Positions 11,729 to 24,605 of a stretch of 64,000 nt of DNA are shown one piece after another. How positions within the stretch are numbered: the first letter of the stretch is position 1; each line of letters starts with the position of its first letter. A program made the translations under genes and the position numbers. This DNA is from Clonostachys chloroleuca (taxonomy: Eukaryota > Ascomycota > Sordariomycetes > Hypocreales > Bionectriaceae): NCBI GenBank assembly GCA_037952775.1, contig JBANAY010000003.1, positions 24,924,001 through 24,988,000 on the forward strand, written 5' to 3'. Under the pieces are notes generated by a model that worked only from the letters and a program-made list of their open reading frames with translations, did no database searches and was not told the origin of the DNA.

Positions 11729-12602
11729 TTGGACTTTACGGGCCATGCCTCCTCTGTGTTAGTATTAGTGCACAGCAGAGATCTAAATATACTCTACTTT
11801 GACAATCTGTTTGTCAATTTCCTTGCAACTGATATAGCACATCTTCAAATGGACGGCAGTGACAATTCGCCTGTTCTGCCTTTCACTAACACTTGCCTTA
11901 CAAAAAAAAAAAAGCACCCTCCGGTATTATTCCAAAACGAATTCCGTGCTGAAGACCACTGATACTTTCGTAATAACCTGTTGCAATTTGAATGGCACCG
12001 TAATGCTCGAAGATAGCCTCCCTCCTCCCGATCCAAGGCAAACCACACGCAGAAACTGGTCTCTACCAATTCACCGCAAGCAAATGAAGTTTCACATAGG
12101 TCTATGATCATTTGATTAGGAGGGAAGAAATGAAATGTATTCATGAGGCATTTGAAGCCGAGGAAAATAAAAGACACGCTGGGTATATAGTTTCAATTCA
12201 ATGCTCGCTTATGCTGTCCGAAATAGAGTCATCAGATTTTTTCGAATCCCGGAGCCCAAAAGTGAAGAAAATATTTCATGAAATGTGAGAATGCTATTTT
12301 ATTGCGACGTTGTGACCCTTTAGGTTGTCACTTCGGTTCTCACAGCCGTGGCTGTGAGAGAGGGGTTGATGACTGAGTCGAGGTAGTTGTCTAGGCGTGT
12401 TGGGCGTGATGAAGAATAGAGCGTATCGCCGTAAGAATAACCCCCAGCCCCTTTGTCTTAGGGGGCACATAGAGGAGAGTGTAATAGAGAAGGAACGCAA
12501 GGTAGTTTGATGGATGGAAGGGAAGGTGAGAGTTGTATGTGTGTCAAGGCAGCAAATTTGCCTTTGTGGTGTAAGGAAGTAATCGTGGGAGCATTCGACT
12601 AT
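11729..12602. other. Intergenic between two convergent genes
   Basis: No gene seen. It contains the 3' ends of the ALDH gene and the kelch gene, and an A12 run near 11901. Confidence 0.5.
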
Positions 12603-14678
12603 TTATACGCCATTGAGCTCAGAAGGGTTGTATTTGGTGGGATGAGGCGTGCTGAAGCCACTGCCCGTGACATCGCTTCCTACGATGGTGCTGGGAGCCC
12701 ACGTACTTGTTCCATCATCGAGTTCTGATCTGTATGGCGCGGGCATCTCGTGTATGACGCCATGTGTCTGTTGTGGCTTCTCGTATGTGCCTTCATTTGT
12801 CTGCTGTGGCTTCTCCTCCTCGTCCTGGGTTTGCCCCTTTCGGCGGCGCAGGAACCAGAACAGACCGGCAAGAATACCGATGAACGCCAAACCACCAATG
12901 ACACCTCCAACGATGGCACCCACATTGGGCCCTGAGCTGGAGGCTGTATCGGAGCTGTCCGAGGCGTTCGTGGTATTGGTGGATGTAGAGTTGGATTCTG
13001 CAAAAAAAAAGTTGTTAGCATCATACATACGTCGAACTTGATTGGAGAATTCTTACGGGTTGCAAACAGAGCCTTGACCTCGTCAGAGCTCCAATTAACC
13101 GTCTTTAATCCACCCTTGTTGTACCAATTCTTTATGATTTCGGGCGAGTCGTAGTCGGGAGCGTCGGCGTCATACTTGTCTTTCCATTGCAGTGTGTTCA
13201 TGTCGAAGACGTTGATGGCATTTGGCCACGGATCCTCCTGGTCGTACATTTTCGCTGACAACCCACCACCCACCACGACCATTTGGCTCTTCCCAGCGAC
13301 CGCGCAGGCATGCCGTCTCCGTCTCTGAAGGGTCGTGGTTTCATGGAACCATTGGAATCCTGGGAGCGAAAGCACCCAGACGTCCCCAATATTGCGACCG
13401 TCGTCATCGTTGGAACCACCATACATGAAACTACGAGAGAAGAATCGTACGTTAGCCAATTTCAAACACACTGGACCCAAAAAAAAGTCCACCTGAAATC
13501 GAGTGCCCGGAAACCCTTACATTTCATATGTGCCATTCTTCCCTTTCGCGCCAGCAAGGCAAGGAAGGTCGCGCGGGACAGGGTTTGTGCCCGACAACTC
13601 TTGCGAATGCCATTGACGATTTACCGGATCGTAAAATGAGATATTGTTCATCGGGTTTTGCGTATAGCTTCTGGTGCTGGTGAGACTGGTTGAGCTGCCA
13701 CCCAGAACCATGACGAGCGGGTTGGCGCCGAATCCCTCGACACAGAGCGCTTTGCCATAGTTGAGGGCGCCGTACGGGCTGGCAGGAGGCACATACGTCT
13801 CGTTCCGCCACTCTTTGCTAGTCATGTTGTACGTGAGCATGCCTGGGATCGGGTTGTTGGGCACGCCGGTTTGGAATTCAGGGTAGTAATCCGTCAGCGA
13901 GTAGGACGAGCCACCAATGTAGAATCCCATTCCTGCGCACGAGGCCGTGGCGCCGTTGGCCGCTCGCTTCAGCGTGTCGAATACGTCTTTGTTGACCGGC
14001 TTGGACTCCTCCCACGAGCCTCCTCCCTTTCCGTCTGCTGTGAATTTCCAGAGCGGCCTGTTCCAGTCAGACGTTGCGGCTGTGCCCCGCGAGTCGCCGC
14101 CCGCCCATCGATATAATGTCCCGGTCGTCTCGTCTGCCCAAAGGCCACTCGAATCGGCGGCAGGGATGGCATTGTTGTGATCGATCTCGTTGTAGGTGAT
14201 TGTGGAATTGGACCAGCTCCGGTTCAGAGGAATCGACAGAGTTTTGTTCACTGTAGGCAAAAGAATGGGTTGGTGTCAGTCTGCGATTCATACAAATCGC
14301 CCCGGACGCGAAAGAATGAGGCTTACCTGGCGTTGAATCACTATTGCATGTCCCGGTGGTACTGTTACATGATGACGCCACACCTCCCTCAATGTAGAGG
14401 TAATCGCCAAGAACCGCAACTACAAGACAAATCTTTCGTTAGAGGCTGGCCGAATGGGCATGGTGGCATCCCACATACTCGAATTGTAAAGTCGTCGCGA
14501 GCGCACACCGATGACTGCGTCATCCCGCTCCGCCAGGTCGTTCCAATCGTGATCCATAGCGAATTGTGCTAGGCTGGTCCCAGGATAGGCGCTTGGTTGT
14601 TGTGTGGCAAATTCAAGATGCCACAGGAACACGCAGACAACGGTGGCTAGCGTGTAACTCCTGTACGGATTGACTCAT
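12603..14678 (-). CDS. Kelch-repeat single-pass membrane protein
   Basis: I read five exons on the minus strand: about 14678-14479, 14419-14327, 14250-13521, 13430-13057 and 12997-12603. All introns are GT..AG (59-90 bp) and phases agree. The ectodomain has kelch/galactose-oxidase-type blades (for example YLYIEGG, GFYIGGSSYS, MVLGGSSTS, FMYGGSNDDDGRNIGDVWVL, MVVVGGG) and many N-glycosylation sites. Near the C-terminus a Ser/Thr-rich stalk precedes one membrane helix (VGAIVGGVIGGLAFIGILAG), then a basic RRRK stop and a cytosolic tail with two PQQT repeats. The first exon is unresolved: the signal-peptide frame (YTLATVVCVFLWHLEFATQ) has no ATG unless one base near 14664 is extra or an upstream exon exists. 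With that correction the product is about 596 residues. Ligand and role are unknown. Confidence 0.8.
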
Positions 14679-16700
14679 GAATTAATGTGCATAGGGCCAA
14701 GACGATTAAACGCCGAGAGGAAACAGATCCCACTAGAATAATAAAAGAAGTCTCGGGGAGGGCTGGAGGGGTGGGAGGTAAGAAACAGCCAACCCGACAG
14801 AAGAATATACTGGTCTCGTTCGCACAACGGAGAACAGGCCCCAAAAAGAGCCACCTCGCCTAAACGCGACTTGTTGAGCTATTTCGGGCGCAAACTGCGC
14901 AGGATCCGTTCGCCCTTGTTTAGCCTGCGGTCAGCCGCGTTTGTCTACCGGTTGGGCTGAAGGACTCAATAGCATCCACATGGGCAATTTTTGCGAGTCG
15001 ATTGTTGCCAATGGTAATATATTGATATAGACTGGTAGATTCCCATTGTTTAGAGTTATCTCTTTGTTTTGCAATCGAGACCGCCACGAGTGGAAATCAT
15101 ACCCATGTCACTGGCCATCAAATGCATGTTGGGCGGCTGCGGCTGTATCCCAAAAGAAAAGAAAACAGCCGCCAAAGCCGGAAAACTGGAGTCAGTGAGC
15201 AGTTGGTAGTGAATCCGTCTCCCGTCCGATGGTTCATCCGTGTTATCTCCATGTCAACTGTCGCCGGAACACAAAATGGCCGCGTAACGAGTGGCTCTGA
15301 AGACAAGCTGATACCAGGTACATGGGCGTGTATGCTCTCTTCGGTCAGCGGGTTTCATTGGTACAGCGCACAAGTTTACCGCCGGTACGACTGTACGAGG
15401 AATTATGCGCAGGGGCCGCGTCGTGCTCAATGGCCAACAACATTGAAGGATCAGAATCGATCCACCCCATCAGGTAGGGTAGCTGAGCCACAGCCAATCC
15501 AGCTTAATCTTGAAACAGGCACATCTCCTCTCCTCTCCGAAGGCTCACGGAGCAGTGCCCATGAAACTGAATTCTACCAAAGTATGTCTGGCCCTTTCCC
15601 CTGGGTAAATTTATGACTGTACTATAAGAATGTAGCTTAAACTCTATTATTCTTTTTCTCTTCCATAAGAATGTAGCAGCATCAATTCTCGGTTGCATTG
15701 AAATAACCTGCAGTGTCCGCTATATAGGTGAGTGCTTAACCAATCTCAAACCCCAAAGCCGTGATCAACCAAAGCCCACACAAACCACCAGGCCAAGCTA
15801 AGCAAAGTGAATATCTCCACTCCTGTTCAGCTATATGAGTTGCTGCTGCCCCCAAATCCCACTAGCGAGTCTTTTATGCCTCCACCTCGAATAATAAATC
15901 CCTCTTCTTGCATTTCTCCTTCACACTCCCCAAACACAGAATGGAGCTAAAACGCCGCCGTCGCGAAGCCTAATACAAGCGTTCCCTCTTGGGAGATTGC
16001 TTGTGGAAATGGATGCTTGCTCGCAACCCGTAGCCTATTTTGGTAAGAGATTGCTGATTGAAGCAATCTCGCAAACTCCAAGCTACTTGGAGTGGCTCGC
16101 CCTGAGTGCCCCTTGAGAGAAATTCTCTGGCAGGCAAGCAAGCGGACGTGGTCAACCCTCAATAATACTAGACAGCCGGCCAGCTCTGTGCCCAGAAAAC
16201 TAGCTGCAAGTACGCGTCGTTCCTGTTGCAGTGTGAGCAAGATGCGCTCTTGACCAAAATTGGTTTAAGCGCTGCTGCACAGGCATATACGATTGCCGTT
16301 GAACACAGTCGATCCAGCATAGGCCAGCCATTACTCAATATCAACCTGAAGAAACTCAAGAGGATTACACTAATTTCAAATGCTAGATTCGGCCAAGGAG
16401 TCATTCTGCAACAGCGCATTGCAACCGCAGCATCATGGAATTTATCTCCTCCGGTTCGATCCAGTATCACCAATGCATCACAAGCCCATAGCATGCTTGA
16501 AGATGATGGATCCCGGGACTCTCATCGGTTAAACCGATCAAACGCCAATTCACCAACACACGGTAGCTATCAACAGTATGAGACGATGCTAAACATGGGA
16601 CCAATAAGAGGCGTAACAGTCTAACAGCTCATCACAAAGTAACCCTAGCCTCCTCAAGCGCGCGGTGCTGGGCACTCAGCAGTCCTTGTACACTATCCCA
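14679..16700. other. Gene-poor stretch
   Basis: Several open frames of 100-165 codons occur (15122-15616, 16168-16494, 16226-16624), but none shows a domain, membrane pattern or splice-consistent extension. I see no supported gene. Confidence 0.45.
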
Positions 16701-16945
16701 CTGTGTGTGTGGCAGCTATGTGAAAGAGGGTAGCTTTAATAGTCATCTGACGAGCGGCTCGTCCCGATGGCAAGTGATTTATCGATATTAAGGTCTGCGA
16801 AGTCTTCCCTCCTTCTATAGATACGGCCCTAGGCTAGTAGAGTTTATTTTTGCCTTTATACTAGTAACTCACTTGCCGTCGGGACGAGCCACTCATTAGA
16901 TGACTATTAAAGCTGCCCTCTTTGACCTGGCTGCCACACACACAG
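16701..16945. mobile_element. MITE-like element with about 79-bp terminal inverted repeats
   Basis: The left arm begins CTGTGTGTGTGGCAGC at 16701 and the right arm ends GCTGCCACACACACAG at 16945. Read inwards, the arms match over about 79 bp with roughly eight differences by eye, including the shared cores AGCTTTAATAGTCATCT and GGCTCGTCCCGA. The central 87 bp or so is AT-rich and non-coding. The whole unit is 245 bp with no room for a transposase. I could not see a convincing target-site duplication, so the superfamily is open. Confidence 0.7.
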
Positions 16946-19282
16946 CTCTATTCATACACTCGTCTTGCCCTAATCCAAATACTTCAGCATTCCAACACAT
17001 TGAGAATTACTAGCCCCTTAGCCAGAGCACTTGGGCTTTATTTCAGTTTGGCTAGGATATTCTTTAGTGCGTGCCTGAGGATGAAATGAATGCTAATGCT
17101 CTCCCATCAGCGGTCAGTGGACTAGAGTAGATCGGTGTTCCTTGTGACTAAGGCTGGGGTCATTACAGTAGTATGGCCTTAACTAGAAGAAGCAGGGCCG
17201 TCTGTGGTAGCCCTGCTACATAAACAGGAAAGGAGGTGGAAGCGATCACGGCATAATGGAAGATGGCCTTAAAAGCAATGCTTTTTAGGCCCGGGACGCG
17301 GTGAAAGTGAACACGGTGAAAGGCGTTTCATATTCATTCTACTGAAATGTCGGGTATGGTATCTTCCACTGCTGTTTGTTTACTTTGAACTCGAACTCTC
17401 ATTCGTTCAGTTTTACTCCTTCAGACACCCTGTACGTACTGAGAAGTTTGTCATCCTAGCTTATATTTTCCCTCTAGAATAGGAGTTAGCCTTGTTCTGC
17501 CCTCGAAGTCATGTAAACGCGTTCACAATGATTAGGCCCTTCTTCGCAGCCATCATAGTCACTATCATAGAGAACCATACTAGCCAGGTTGCTACGTGGC
17601 CTATCAACAGCTATCTTGTATTTATTCTCTTCATAAGAGAATAACGATCTCGGCGTTCAAAATCTTCTCTAAGTTAGTATCCAAAGAGCCTGTACAACAT
17701 GAGATCATGTCATGAAAATAATTATCCCAGCTATGCCTATCTTAAGACAACCCGATCCATCCGTACCCAATATCCCTTGAAATGTCAAATGGCACACCCA
17801 TCTCTACGGCCTCGTGCCGCGAACCACCAATCGGTCCTGGAAGATGCTTCTAGATCGCTTAATCGACCTTATCCCATATCATATACCAACACATCCCTAT
17901 CGCATGAGTTTTGCCACGGGAGAAAAACCTATCAGGACCAAGTCATGTAACACGGCCGACGGCATAACTTACTAATGTTGTCTACAGGCCTTCAATTTGC
18001 CTCTGGTTGAAAATTCGAGTACAGCGGTATCCTCCTTTCATCCTAAGGTATTAACAAAGTTAATTGTGGCACCTTAACAATTGTTAGCGATAGCTGCCAC
18101 CGCTCATGATTAGCAGGGGAGGGATGAATTCAAGAGCCTAATAGCGCCCTTTTGTTCATTTTCGGTCAGGCATCCAGTTATGTATTCTGGGCTTTGGGGA
18201 GTTCTACGGCGTGTAAAATGCAATGCATGCCCATCATTGAGAGAAGATTAGCTGGATGGCCCGCTGGCGGATGTAGCTGGATTGCTCCCAGGCCTCAATT
18301 GGGCCATTAGAGCGTGGCAAGGAACAGAACTCTACTATTTCTGGCTATCTTTCTACTTGAATGTATTATCCAAGTTATAAAACTCAAAATACAAGAACAT
18401 TTGCTGAACCGAAGGAGCCGCCAGCGCCTCTTTAACCATGTAGGTTATCATTTGTAGCATCTAGCTATCCCTAGTAAGCTCAGTCTTATTGCATAACCCC
18501 CCTCGGACCATCCGAGGCTTACAAGATGACCATTCCCCCCGGTAATTTCAAATATTTGTCAAGCACGGTCACTCCCAATTATAACTTCCGATGCGAGGAT
18601 GGGTATTACCCGAACAATTCACATTCACGGACTACGATATCTTGTAAGGGTTTCAAAATTATGCGCAACAATCAGACAGACATGTCTCGTTCAAACAGCA
18701 ACATTCCAAGTCATCCCTGATCAATCTGACAGTTTCGAGAATAGTCCAACAGAACATTGAAGAAGACATCCATCGTCTCTATGTTCCATGCCTTTCACTG
18801 TTGATAGGGCAATGACAATACTTTGGGAGCAACGTTTCTTTGCAGCAATCGCGGTTACCCAGCTGACCCATTAACCGCGCGCGGCCTGCAAGGCGGCAAT
18901 GGAAGAGGAAGGCCAAAGGGCTGTTAAATTAACCGGAAATGAAGTATGGAGTGCCGTGTCTGCCGTGCGGGGCGTAAAGCGATGCGAGCCTCACTACTTT
19001 CTAAATCTGGGCTCCGTGCTAATCAATTAGAGTCCCAGTTCCGTGGCAAGGTTGCTTTTTTAGGAGGCTGATGAAACGTCACCTCCCCTTACCAGTAAGT
19101 AAGCTTATGTGCCCCCGGCGAAGCCCGCCAGCATATGACAGCGGCGCGGCAGATTCATGCCTAGCTCGGCAGATATAAGCCATTGAATGTGTCGTCTTCG
19201 TCCCAACTTTATTCTCCTTGAAGTAAATCGTCGTCGATCTTTCTACTCACTCAATCCAATCAAAGTCTCGAAGTTTGACATC
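16946..19282. other. Gene-poor stretch
   Basis: No recognisable gene. It holds dispersed repeat copy B (17331-17400). The final 100 bp are the presumed promoter and leader of the SGNH esterase. Confidence 0.5.
17331..17400 (+). repeat. Dispersed repeat copy B (about 70 bp)
   Basis: Pairs with the copy at 579-650 in the same orientation. Most differences between the two are transitions, as expected after RIP. Confidence 0.55.
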
Positions 19283-20040
19283 ATGGTCGGAGTTTTGAAA
19301 ACACTTGGCTCCTTGGCTGTCCTGGGCCTTGCCCAACTTGCTAATGGTGATTGATACTCTTATTCCCTCAGCCTCCGGGCAACATGCTCCATGTGTACTG
19401 ACCAAAGATAGCCCAAGGAGGTGTCTTTCACATCATGCCTCTTGGTGCTTCCATCACCTTCGGTGTAGGCTCCAGCACTGGAAACGGCTACCGTGGACCC
19501 CTTCTCAACACCCTCGCGTCTAACGGGTGGTCCATCGACATGGTCGGCAGCCAGCGTGGCGGAAATATGGTTGACCCCGACAACGAGGGCTTCCCCGGCC
19601 TTCGCATTGAGCAAGTTCACCACGACAAGGCTGTGGTGGATGTGCCCAAATACCGCCCCCATCTCTACCTCATCAACCTTGGTACAAATGATGCCTCGCA
19701 AAACTACGACATCGGAAACGCCGGTGCTCGCATGAACGACCTTTTCAACTACCTCTGGGCCATTACTCCCGACTCGACTATCATTCTCTCCACCTTGGTG
19801 ATCAACCGCAATGCAGACGTCGACAACCGTGTCCGACAAGTCAACACGCAATTTACCAACCTAGCCAATAGCCTGAGGAGCCAGGGGAGAAAGATTGTCC
19901 TTGTAGACATGCATGGCTCAAACGGCCCTCAGTCGAACGAGATGTCTGATGACACACACCCCAATGATGCTGGATTCCAGAAGATGGCAAACATCTTCTA
20001 TCAGGGCATTCTCGAGGGCTCGCGTGCTGGGTTTTTCTAA
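19283..20040 (+). CDS. Secreted SGNH/GDSL esterase, CE3 acetylxylan-esterase-like
   Basis: There are two exons, 19283-19346 and 19412-20040 (65-bp intron, GTGATT..GATAG), giving 230 residues. Residues 1-21 form a signal peptide (MVGVLKTLGSLAVLGLAQLAN). Block I reads MPLGASITFG, with the likely nucleophile Ser35. Block III is LINLGTNDAS. Block V is SDDTHPNDAGF, giving the Asp201-x-x-His204 pair. The GYRGPLLNTLASNG segment and the VDMVGS strand are typical of carbohydrate esterase family 3, which removes acetyl groups from xylan. Block I has Ala where the classical motif has Asp (G-A-S instead of G-D-S); this occurs in some fungal homologues and does not remove the nucleophile. Confidence 0.85.
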
Positions 20041-21749
20041 GAGATCTACATTACTTGAAGGTAGTCCGCTTTAAATCATAGTAATAAAAACATCTTGTTT
20101 TTAACGCTCGCTATTAGAGCACAAATCTCAATTCAAGCACAGTCATTAATGCTTTCACTATAGTACTTGTGAAATTCTGTATTTAGGAGATCCGCGTATC
20201 CTGGATTGTCAGAAATGCAAGCGTTGCCCCTCGCTCCGTTAATGGGTCGACAGCGCGAGCAGGTTTGTATGAGAACGCAAAAAGTGGTTTTGTAAGTTTC
20301 CCATATTCCATCAGCAAAACATTATGACCGTCGAAGTTCGGAGCTGTAGGGGTAACTGGAACGAGCCGGGTGGTTAAGTGTGGCTAATGAAGCCCCTGTG
20401 GCGTCTGCTGTGCTTCCCCCTCCCATGTATCCTGGCGTGGTAGACTGGTGATAGCCTGGATATGCTTATGCTTGTTTTTGTCGGGATTTTAACTTACTTT
20501 TTTTCTGTATTCTCTTTAGTTGAATACTGTTGCAGTACTAAACCGAATGGGGTCTCAGCCTTTCAGTCAGACCGGCCGAGGTGACTTTGGAAAATATCGT
20601 CCAGTTATCATCATTATGTGATTGAAGTAAAATGTTACTTCTACCATCGTACTCGTCACTCAATCCGACAAAGGACACCATGTATATACACGGGGATTAT
20701 TTCCTTTTCCACCAACTTACAATATGTAGCTACTCAAAGTTAATACACTTTAGTGAGAGAAAGGCAAACCTACAACTCATAATCTCGCATCAATGGCCAC
20801 TCCGTGTAGAATGGCCATGTTTAACATGAATTATGCTCGTTCCAGCCACCGAACCCGAAAGCTTGATACGAGCCTCAATACCATGTTAGACTAACCTGAC
20901 AACATTTCCATCAGGCTTGTTCTCTGACATTTAAGTCCTAATCTCTGCATCAGTAGCCAGACCATTTGATTTCAATATGGATTGTCGGAACCGCATTGGC
21001 TATCTCAGCATCTGAAAAAATGGATACGTTACCCTACGAGTCTAATTAGTTTCTCTCAAACTCCTCCTGGTGATGTATATTTATTACTTATCGGTGAGGT
21101 AAATCTTAATGATCCAATCTCAATGAGCACGTGTATCTCGCTTCGTTTGGCGTTTGGGCAGGAGATGTTTGAAGAAAATTAACATACCAAAACTCCACAC
21201 CTCTTCAAACTGCCGTGTTGAATAGCGTGAGAAGAACATGAGCCTAACTCATACCTATGTAGCGGGGCAAATTACAACAGGAGTTGATTTATAGAGAAGC
21301 TCATCGCTTCTACTAGGGGTGTGTATGATGTCAAGGGTTTCCGTGCATCGAGCCAGGGTTAACTATGTCTTCCTTGAACTATGGGTCATCTCAATTGGCC
21401 AGAGATAGAGCGGTGGATATAACGCAAGCATGCGAACCATTGACATGATCCGGAAGCTCTATGATGCCCTTGATCATACTGTTGACCCCGCTTTACCAAG
21501 ACTTGTCAACCAGGGTTAAACTCATGGAAGAGAATACTAGCCCAAGATGAGAACAAAGCTCTCATAACCACTTGCCTAATATGGCAGTTGATATACCTCG
21601 TTGCCGATACCGGGTAATTCACCAGTTAGCTATGGCGTCAGAATGCAACGGTAAGGTGCTCCTTGAAAACCCCGCAGAAAACAATAAAAGTAACCAAATA
21701 GCAGCTTAATAGCAGCTCAATTTTAGAACTATCGCTAGCCTTTGTAAAT
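20041..21749. other. Intergenic, no gene seen
   Basis: Only short ORFs without motifs. No repeat structure stood out. Confidence 0.5.
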
Positions 21750-23222
21750 ATGCGGGCTGTTTTTGTTCTTCTTAGGGCGGCGATTGCTGCTGCTGCTGCG
21801 CTCTCTGTGTCGCGTAGCCCTACAGAGATCTTGAGTATCCGGTCATCTCAAGACCTGTTTAGCTGTGCTGCTACCCAATGGCCTCCTAACACAATCGGGG
21901 ACAAGAATGTCCCCCAAGAGCCCTCCAAAGATCTCCAATCTATCCTTGCCGAGGTTGACCCTTCAAACATCGAAGCAACCATCTTGAAGCTTGTTTCCTA
22001 TGAAACTAGGCACACACTCTCAACCCAAAATAGTACGACCAGAGGCATTGGCGCTGCCCGAGACTGGCTCTACTCTGAGTTCCAGCGAATTGCTGATGCC
22101 AGCGAAGGGCGACTGACTGTCGAAATTGTCTCGTACACTCAACAACCAGATGGTAACCGGATACTGTTTCCAGTTAGGATCAGCAACGTTGTGGCAAAGC
22201 TCCATGGCACAGAAAAGCCCGAAAGATTATACGTCGTCTCAGGCCACTACGATTCAAGAAACTCAGATCCTCTAGACTATGAGGGTGACGCCCCTGGAGC
22301 TGACGATGACGCCTCTGGTGTCGCCATCTCACTTGAGCTCGCTCGAATCATGTCCCAGCCCAAATATCCTCTGCCAAAAGCTACAATCGCTTTTGTGGCA
22401 GTCGCTGGTGAGGAGCAGGGTCTTTTAGGAGCGCAGTATCTTGCGCAGACGTACGCCAACTCCACTCCACGTGTTAACGTCGAGGGCATGTTCACCAACG
22501 ATATCGTGGGATCTCCCAAGGGCGACGACGGCACTGTCGACGCACATACTATCCGCTTGTTTGCTCAAGGCCTGCCAAACCTCAATGTTGAGAATTCCAC
22601 GGTGCGGGAGAGGCGCCTCCAAGTCGGTGGTGAGAGCGATACCCCGGCACGCAATCTCGCGCGATTCGCCAAGGAGGTGGCCCAAAACGACGCTACGGAT
22701 ATGAATGTGAACGTCATCCATCGACTGGATAGATATTTGCGAGGTGGAGATCACCGCCCTTTTCTAGAGGCTGGTTATGCCGCTAATCGCTTCACGGAGC
22801 CACACGAGGACTTTGCTCACCAGCATCAAGATGTCAGAGTTCAAGACGGGAAGCAATATGGCGACCTCCCCGAGTTTTGTGACTACGAATACATCTCTCG
22901 GGTCGGCAAGGTCAATGGCGCAATCCTGTGGAGTTTAGCGAATTCGCCTGGCGTGCCGCAGAACGTGAGAGTGAACACAACTGCTCTTGGGAATGACAGC
23001 ACATTCTACTGGGATCCACCTGCTGGCGGGGAAGAAGGTGTGGGTAGTTACGAAATAGTTTGGAGAGCAACAGCTGCACCTTTCTGGACAGATGTTGTGG
23101 ACGTCGGGTTGGTTAATCAAGCCACATTGGACTTGAGCAAGGACAATGTTGTCTTCGGGATTCGAGCGAAGAGCCCGGAAGGTTTCCGGGGAGTTGCTGT
23201 CTTCCCATTCCCTGCCGCCTAA
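21750..23222 (+). CDS. Secreted M28-family zinc peptidase
   Basis: A single exon encodes 490 residues. The N-terminus has a basic residue and a long Ala-rich hydrophobic core, typical of a signal peptide. The M28 co-catalytic zinc site is complete by eye: His in VVSGHYDSR (about residue 165), the bridging Asp in PGADDDASG (about 184), the Glu-Glu pair in [10 protein letters not shown] (about 221), Asp in FTNDIVGS (about 251) and a late His in RGGDHRPF (about 334). After the catalytic domain, roughly residues 395-490 form a fibronectin-type-III-like beta domain ([10 protein letters not shown] ... FYWDPPAGG ... SYEIVWRA). M28 enzymes of this kind are usually aminopeptidases. The prodomain region contains N-glycosylation sites. 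Confidence 0.9.
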   Translation: MRAVFVLLRAAIAAAAALSVSRSPTEILSIRSSQDLFSCAATQWPPNTIGDKNVPQEPSKDLQSILAEVDPSNIEATILKLVSYETRHTLSTQNSTTRGIGAARDWLYSEFQRIADASEGRLTVEIVSYTQQPDGNRILFPVRISNVVAKLHGTEKPERLYVVSGHYDSRNSDPLDYEGDAPGADDDASGVAISLELARIMSQPKYPLPKATIAFVAVAGEEQGLLGAQYLAQTYANSTPRVNVEGMFTNDIVGSPKGDDGTVDAHTIRLFAQGLPNLNVENSTVRERRLQVGGESDTPARNLARFAKEVAQNDATDMNVNVIHRLDRYLRGGDHRPFLEAGYAANRFTEPHEDFAHQHQDVRVQDGKQYGDLPEFCDYEYISRVGKVNGAILWSLANSPGVPQNVRVNTTALGNDSTFYWDPPAGGEEGVGSYEIVWRATAAPFWTDVVDVGLVNQATLDLSKDNVVFGIRAKSPEGFRGVAVFPFPAA

Positions 23223-23715
23223 GTAGCAGTTGTGTAAGACTTGCATGTGGGTTCAAGGACCTATCGAGTTATGGATACTCTCGTTCACTAGTGTAGTATG
23301 AATTGAACTTCTTTCGCATACTGTCTGGCCGATTCCTAGATACTATCCAGTACCACCTTTTACTGGGTCGATGTTTCGGCAACAACTTACAACAATCGTA
23401 GACCAAGAGTTGAACTACCAAAAGAAAATTGGATAATACTTGGGCTCAATTACAAACGAGATTAGAAAGGCCAATCTCGAAATCACCACAGGATACGTAA
23501 CGTCAACAGATAAAGCTATGCCTCAAGCAACAATCGCACAATACAATCATATGACAAGGCACTCGTATTGGTATTTGAATAAAAAGCCCATCTTGTTTAC
23601 TTAGCTTCATCTTCTCAGCCACAATAAAGTCTCGCCTTAACCTTGAAGTAGCGAGAAGGACAGGCGAAGCCCTAAACTTGACGGGGATGTAAATCAGAAT
23701 AGGCCTCGCGATTTA
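23223..23715. other. Intergenic between convergent genes
   Basis: No gene seen; contains 3' ends of the peptidase and the 2EXR gene. Confidence 0.5.
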
Positions 23716-24605
23716 TTAGAGGATATTTTCGGCGACGACACTCCAAACCTTGATAAACGGATCGACGCGGGGGTATAGGTCAAAAGCATTCTTGATGTGT
23801 TCAAGCAAGGGCTTGATAGACCCATCTTGTATCTCACCGTTTTCATGTCCACTCCCACGGTCCAGCCCCCAACGTCCGTTATTCCATTTGTACTTACACA
23901 GTTCTGGTGCTTGGCTGAAGTCATAGTACCGTGGCGGCTTTGCTTCGCCACTGTAGTCTATGGGGCCGGCAACAACCAGCAAAGCTTCTACCTTGGGGAA
24001 GGGGCGGAGAATATCCCGCAGCCAACAGACGTTGTCGAACTCACAAAGTAGCAAGTCATCTGTCACAGCCAAGTACTTCACCTTTGAGTTGGCACTATGA
24101 GCAAGGTGCCCCCAGCCACTCAGTGTATTGGCAAACCCTTGGTACAACTCTTCGAGAAGCTCGTCCCACTGGATCAGAGGTACGAACAGGGCATCATGGT
24201 TGGGGTCAAAAGCATGGAAGATCGCTGTGGAGGCCGTATCCCATGCTGCCGCTTGCGGAACCCTCTGTTGTCGAACCCAAGTCCGCGCAACCTCTCGGGA
24301 CTCCCGGTTGACTAATGCGATGCTGGTCTTGAACTGGACCGTATCGAGAAGTTCAGTCCGGAACTCATACCTGCGGACGGGGCGGCGGCGATGATCATGA
24401 TTGTCGTTGTCATCAAATTCTATAACACGCTCATGGTGCCAGCAGCCCTTCTTATACGAAAACAGAAAGGTTGGTGCTGTCTTAGGTCGTTCGGCAATGC
24501 CTGGATCCATACGTACCGTCGAAGCTGCGGGGGAAGCTTGGGGAAAAGAGTGAAGGTATCCCTATTACTCATTTGCTCGTGTATCTTTGTGCCGAGAGTC
24601 GACAT
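23716..24605 (-). pseudogene. 2EXR-domain protein with an apparent one-base frameshift
   Basis: The N-terminal frame starts at ATG 24605 and reads TFTLFPKLPPQLRRYVWIQA, the start of a 2EXR domain. The rest of the domain and protein (ERPKTAPTFLFSYKKGCW onwards) continues in a different frame from about 24490 to the stop at 23716. The junction lies in the GCATTGCCGAAC context (about 24491-24499). Restoring one base makes an unbroken 296-codon reading (890 bp is one short of a multiple of three). If instead the ATG at 24510 is used, a 264-residue protein lacking the start of 2EXR results. The 2EXR family is common in fungi and functionally uncharacterised. Sequencing error and real frameshift are both possible. 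Confidence 0.65.

Noticed and set aside
15122..15616. 164-codon plus-strand ORF
   Set aside because: No motif, basic and Ser-rich like random frames, and no consistent start or intron context.
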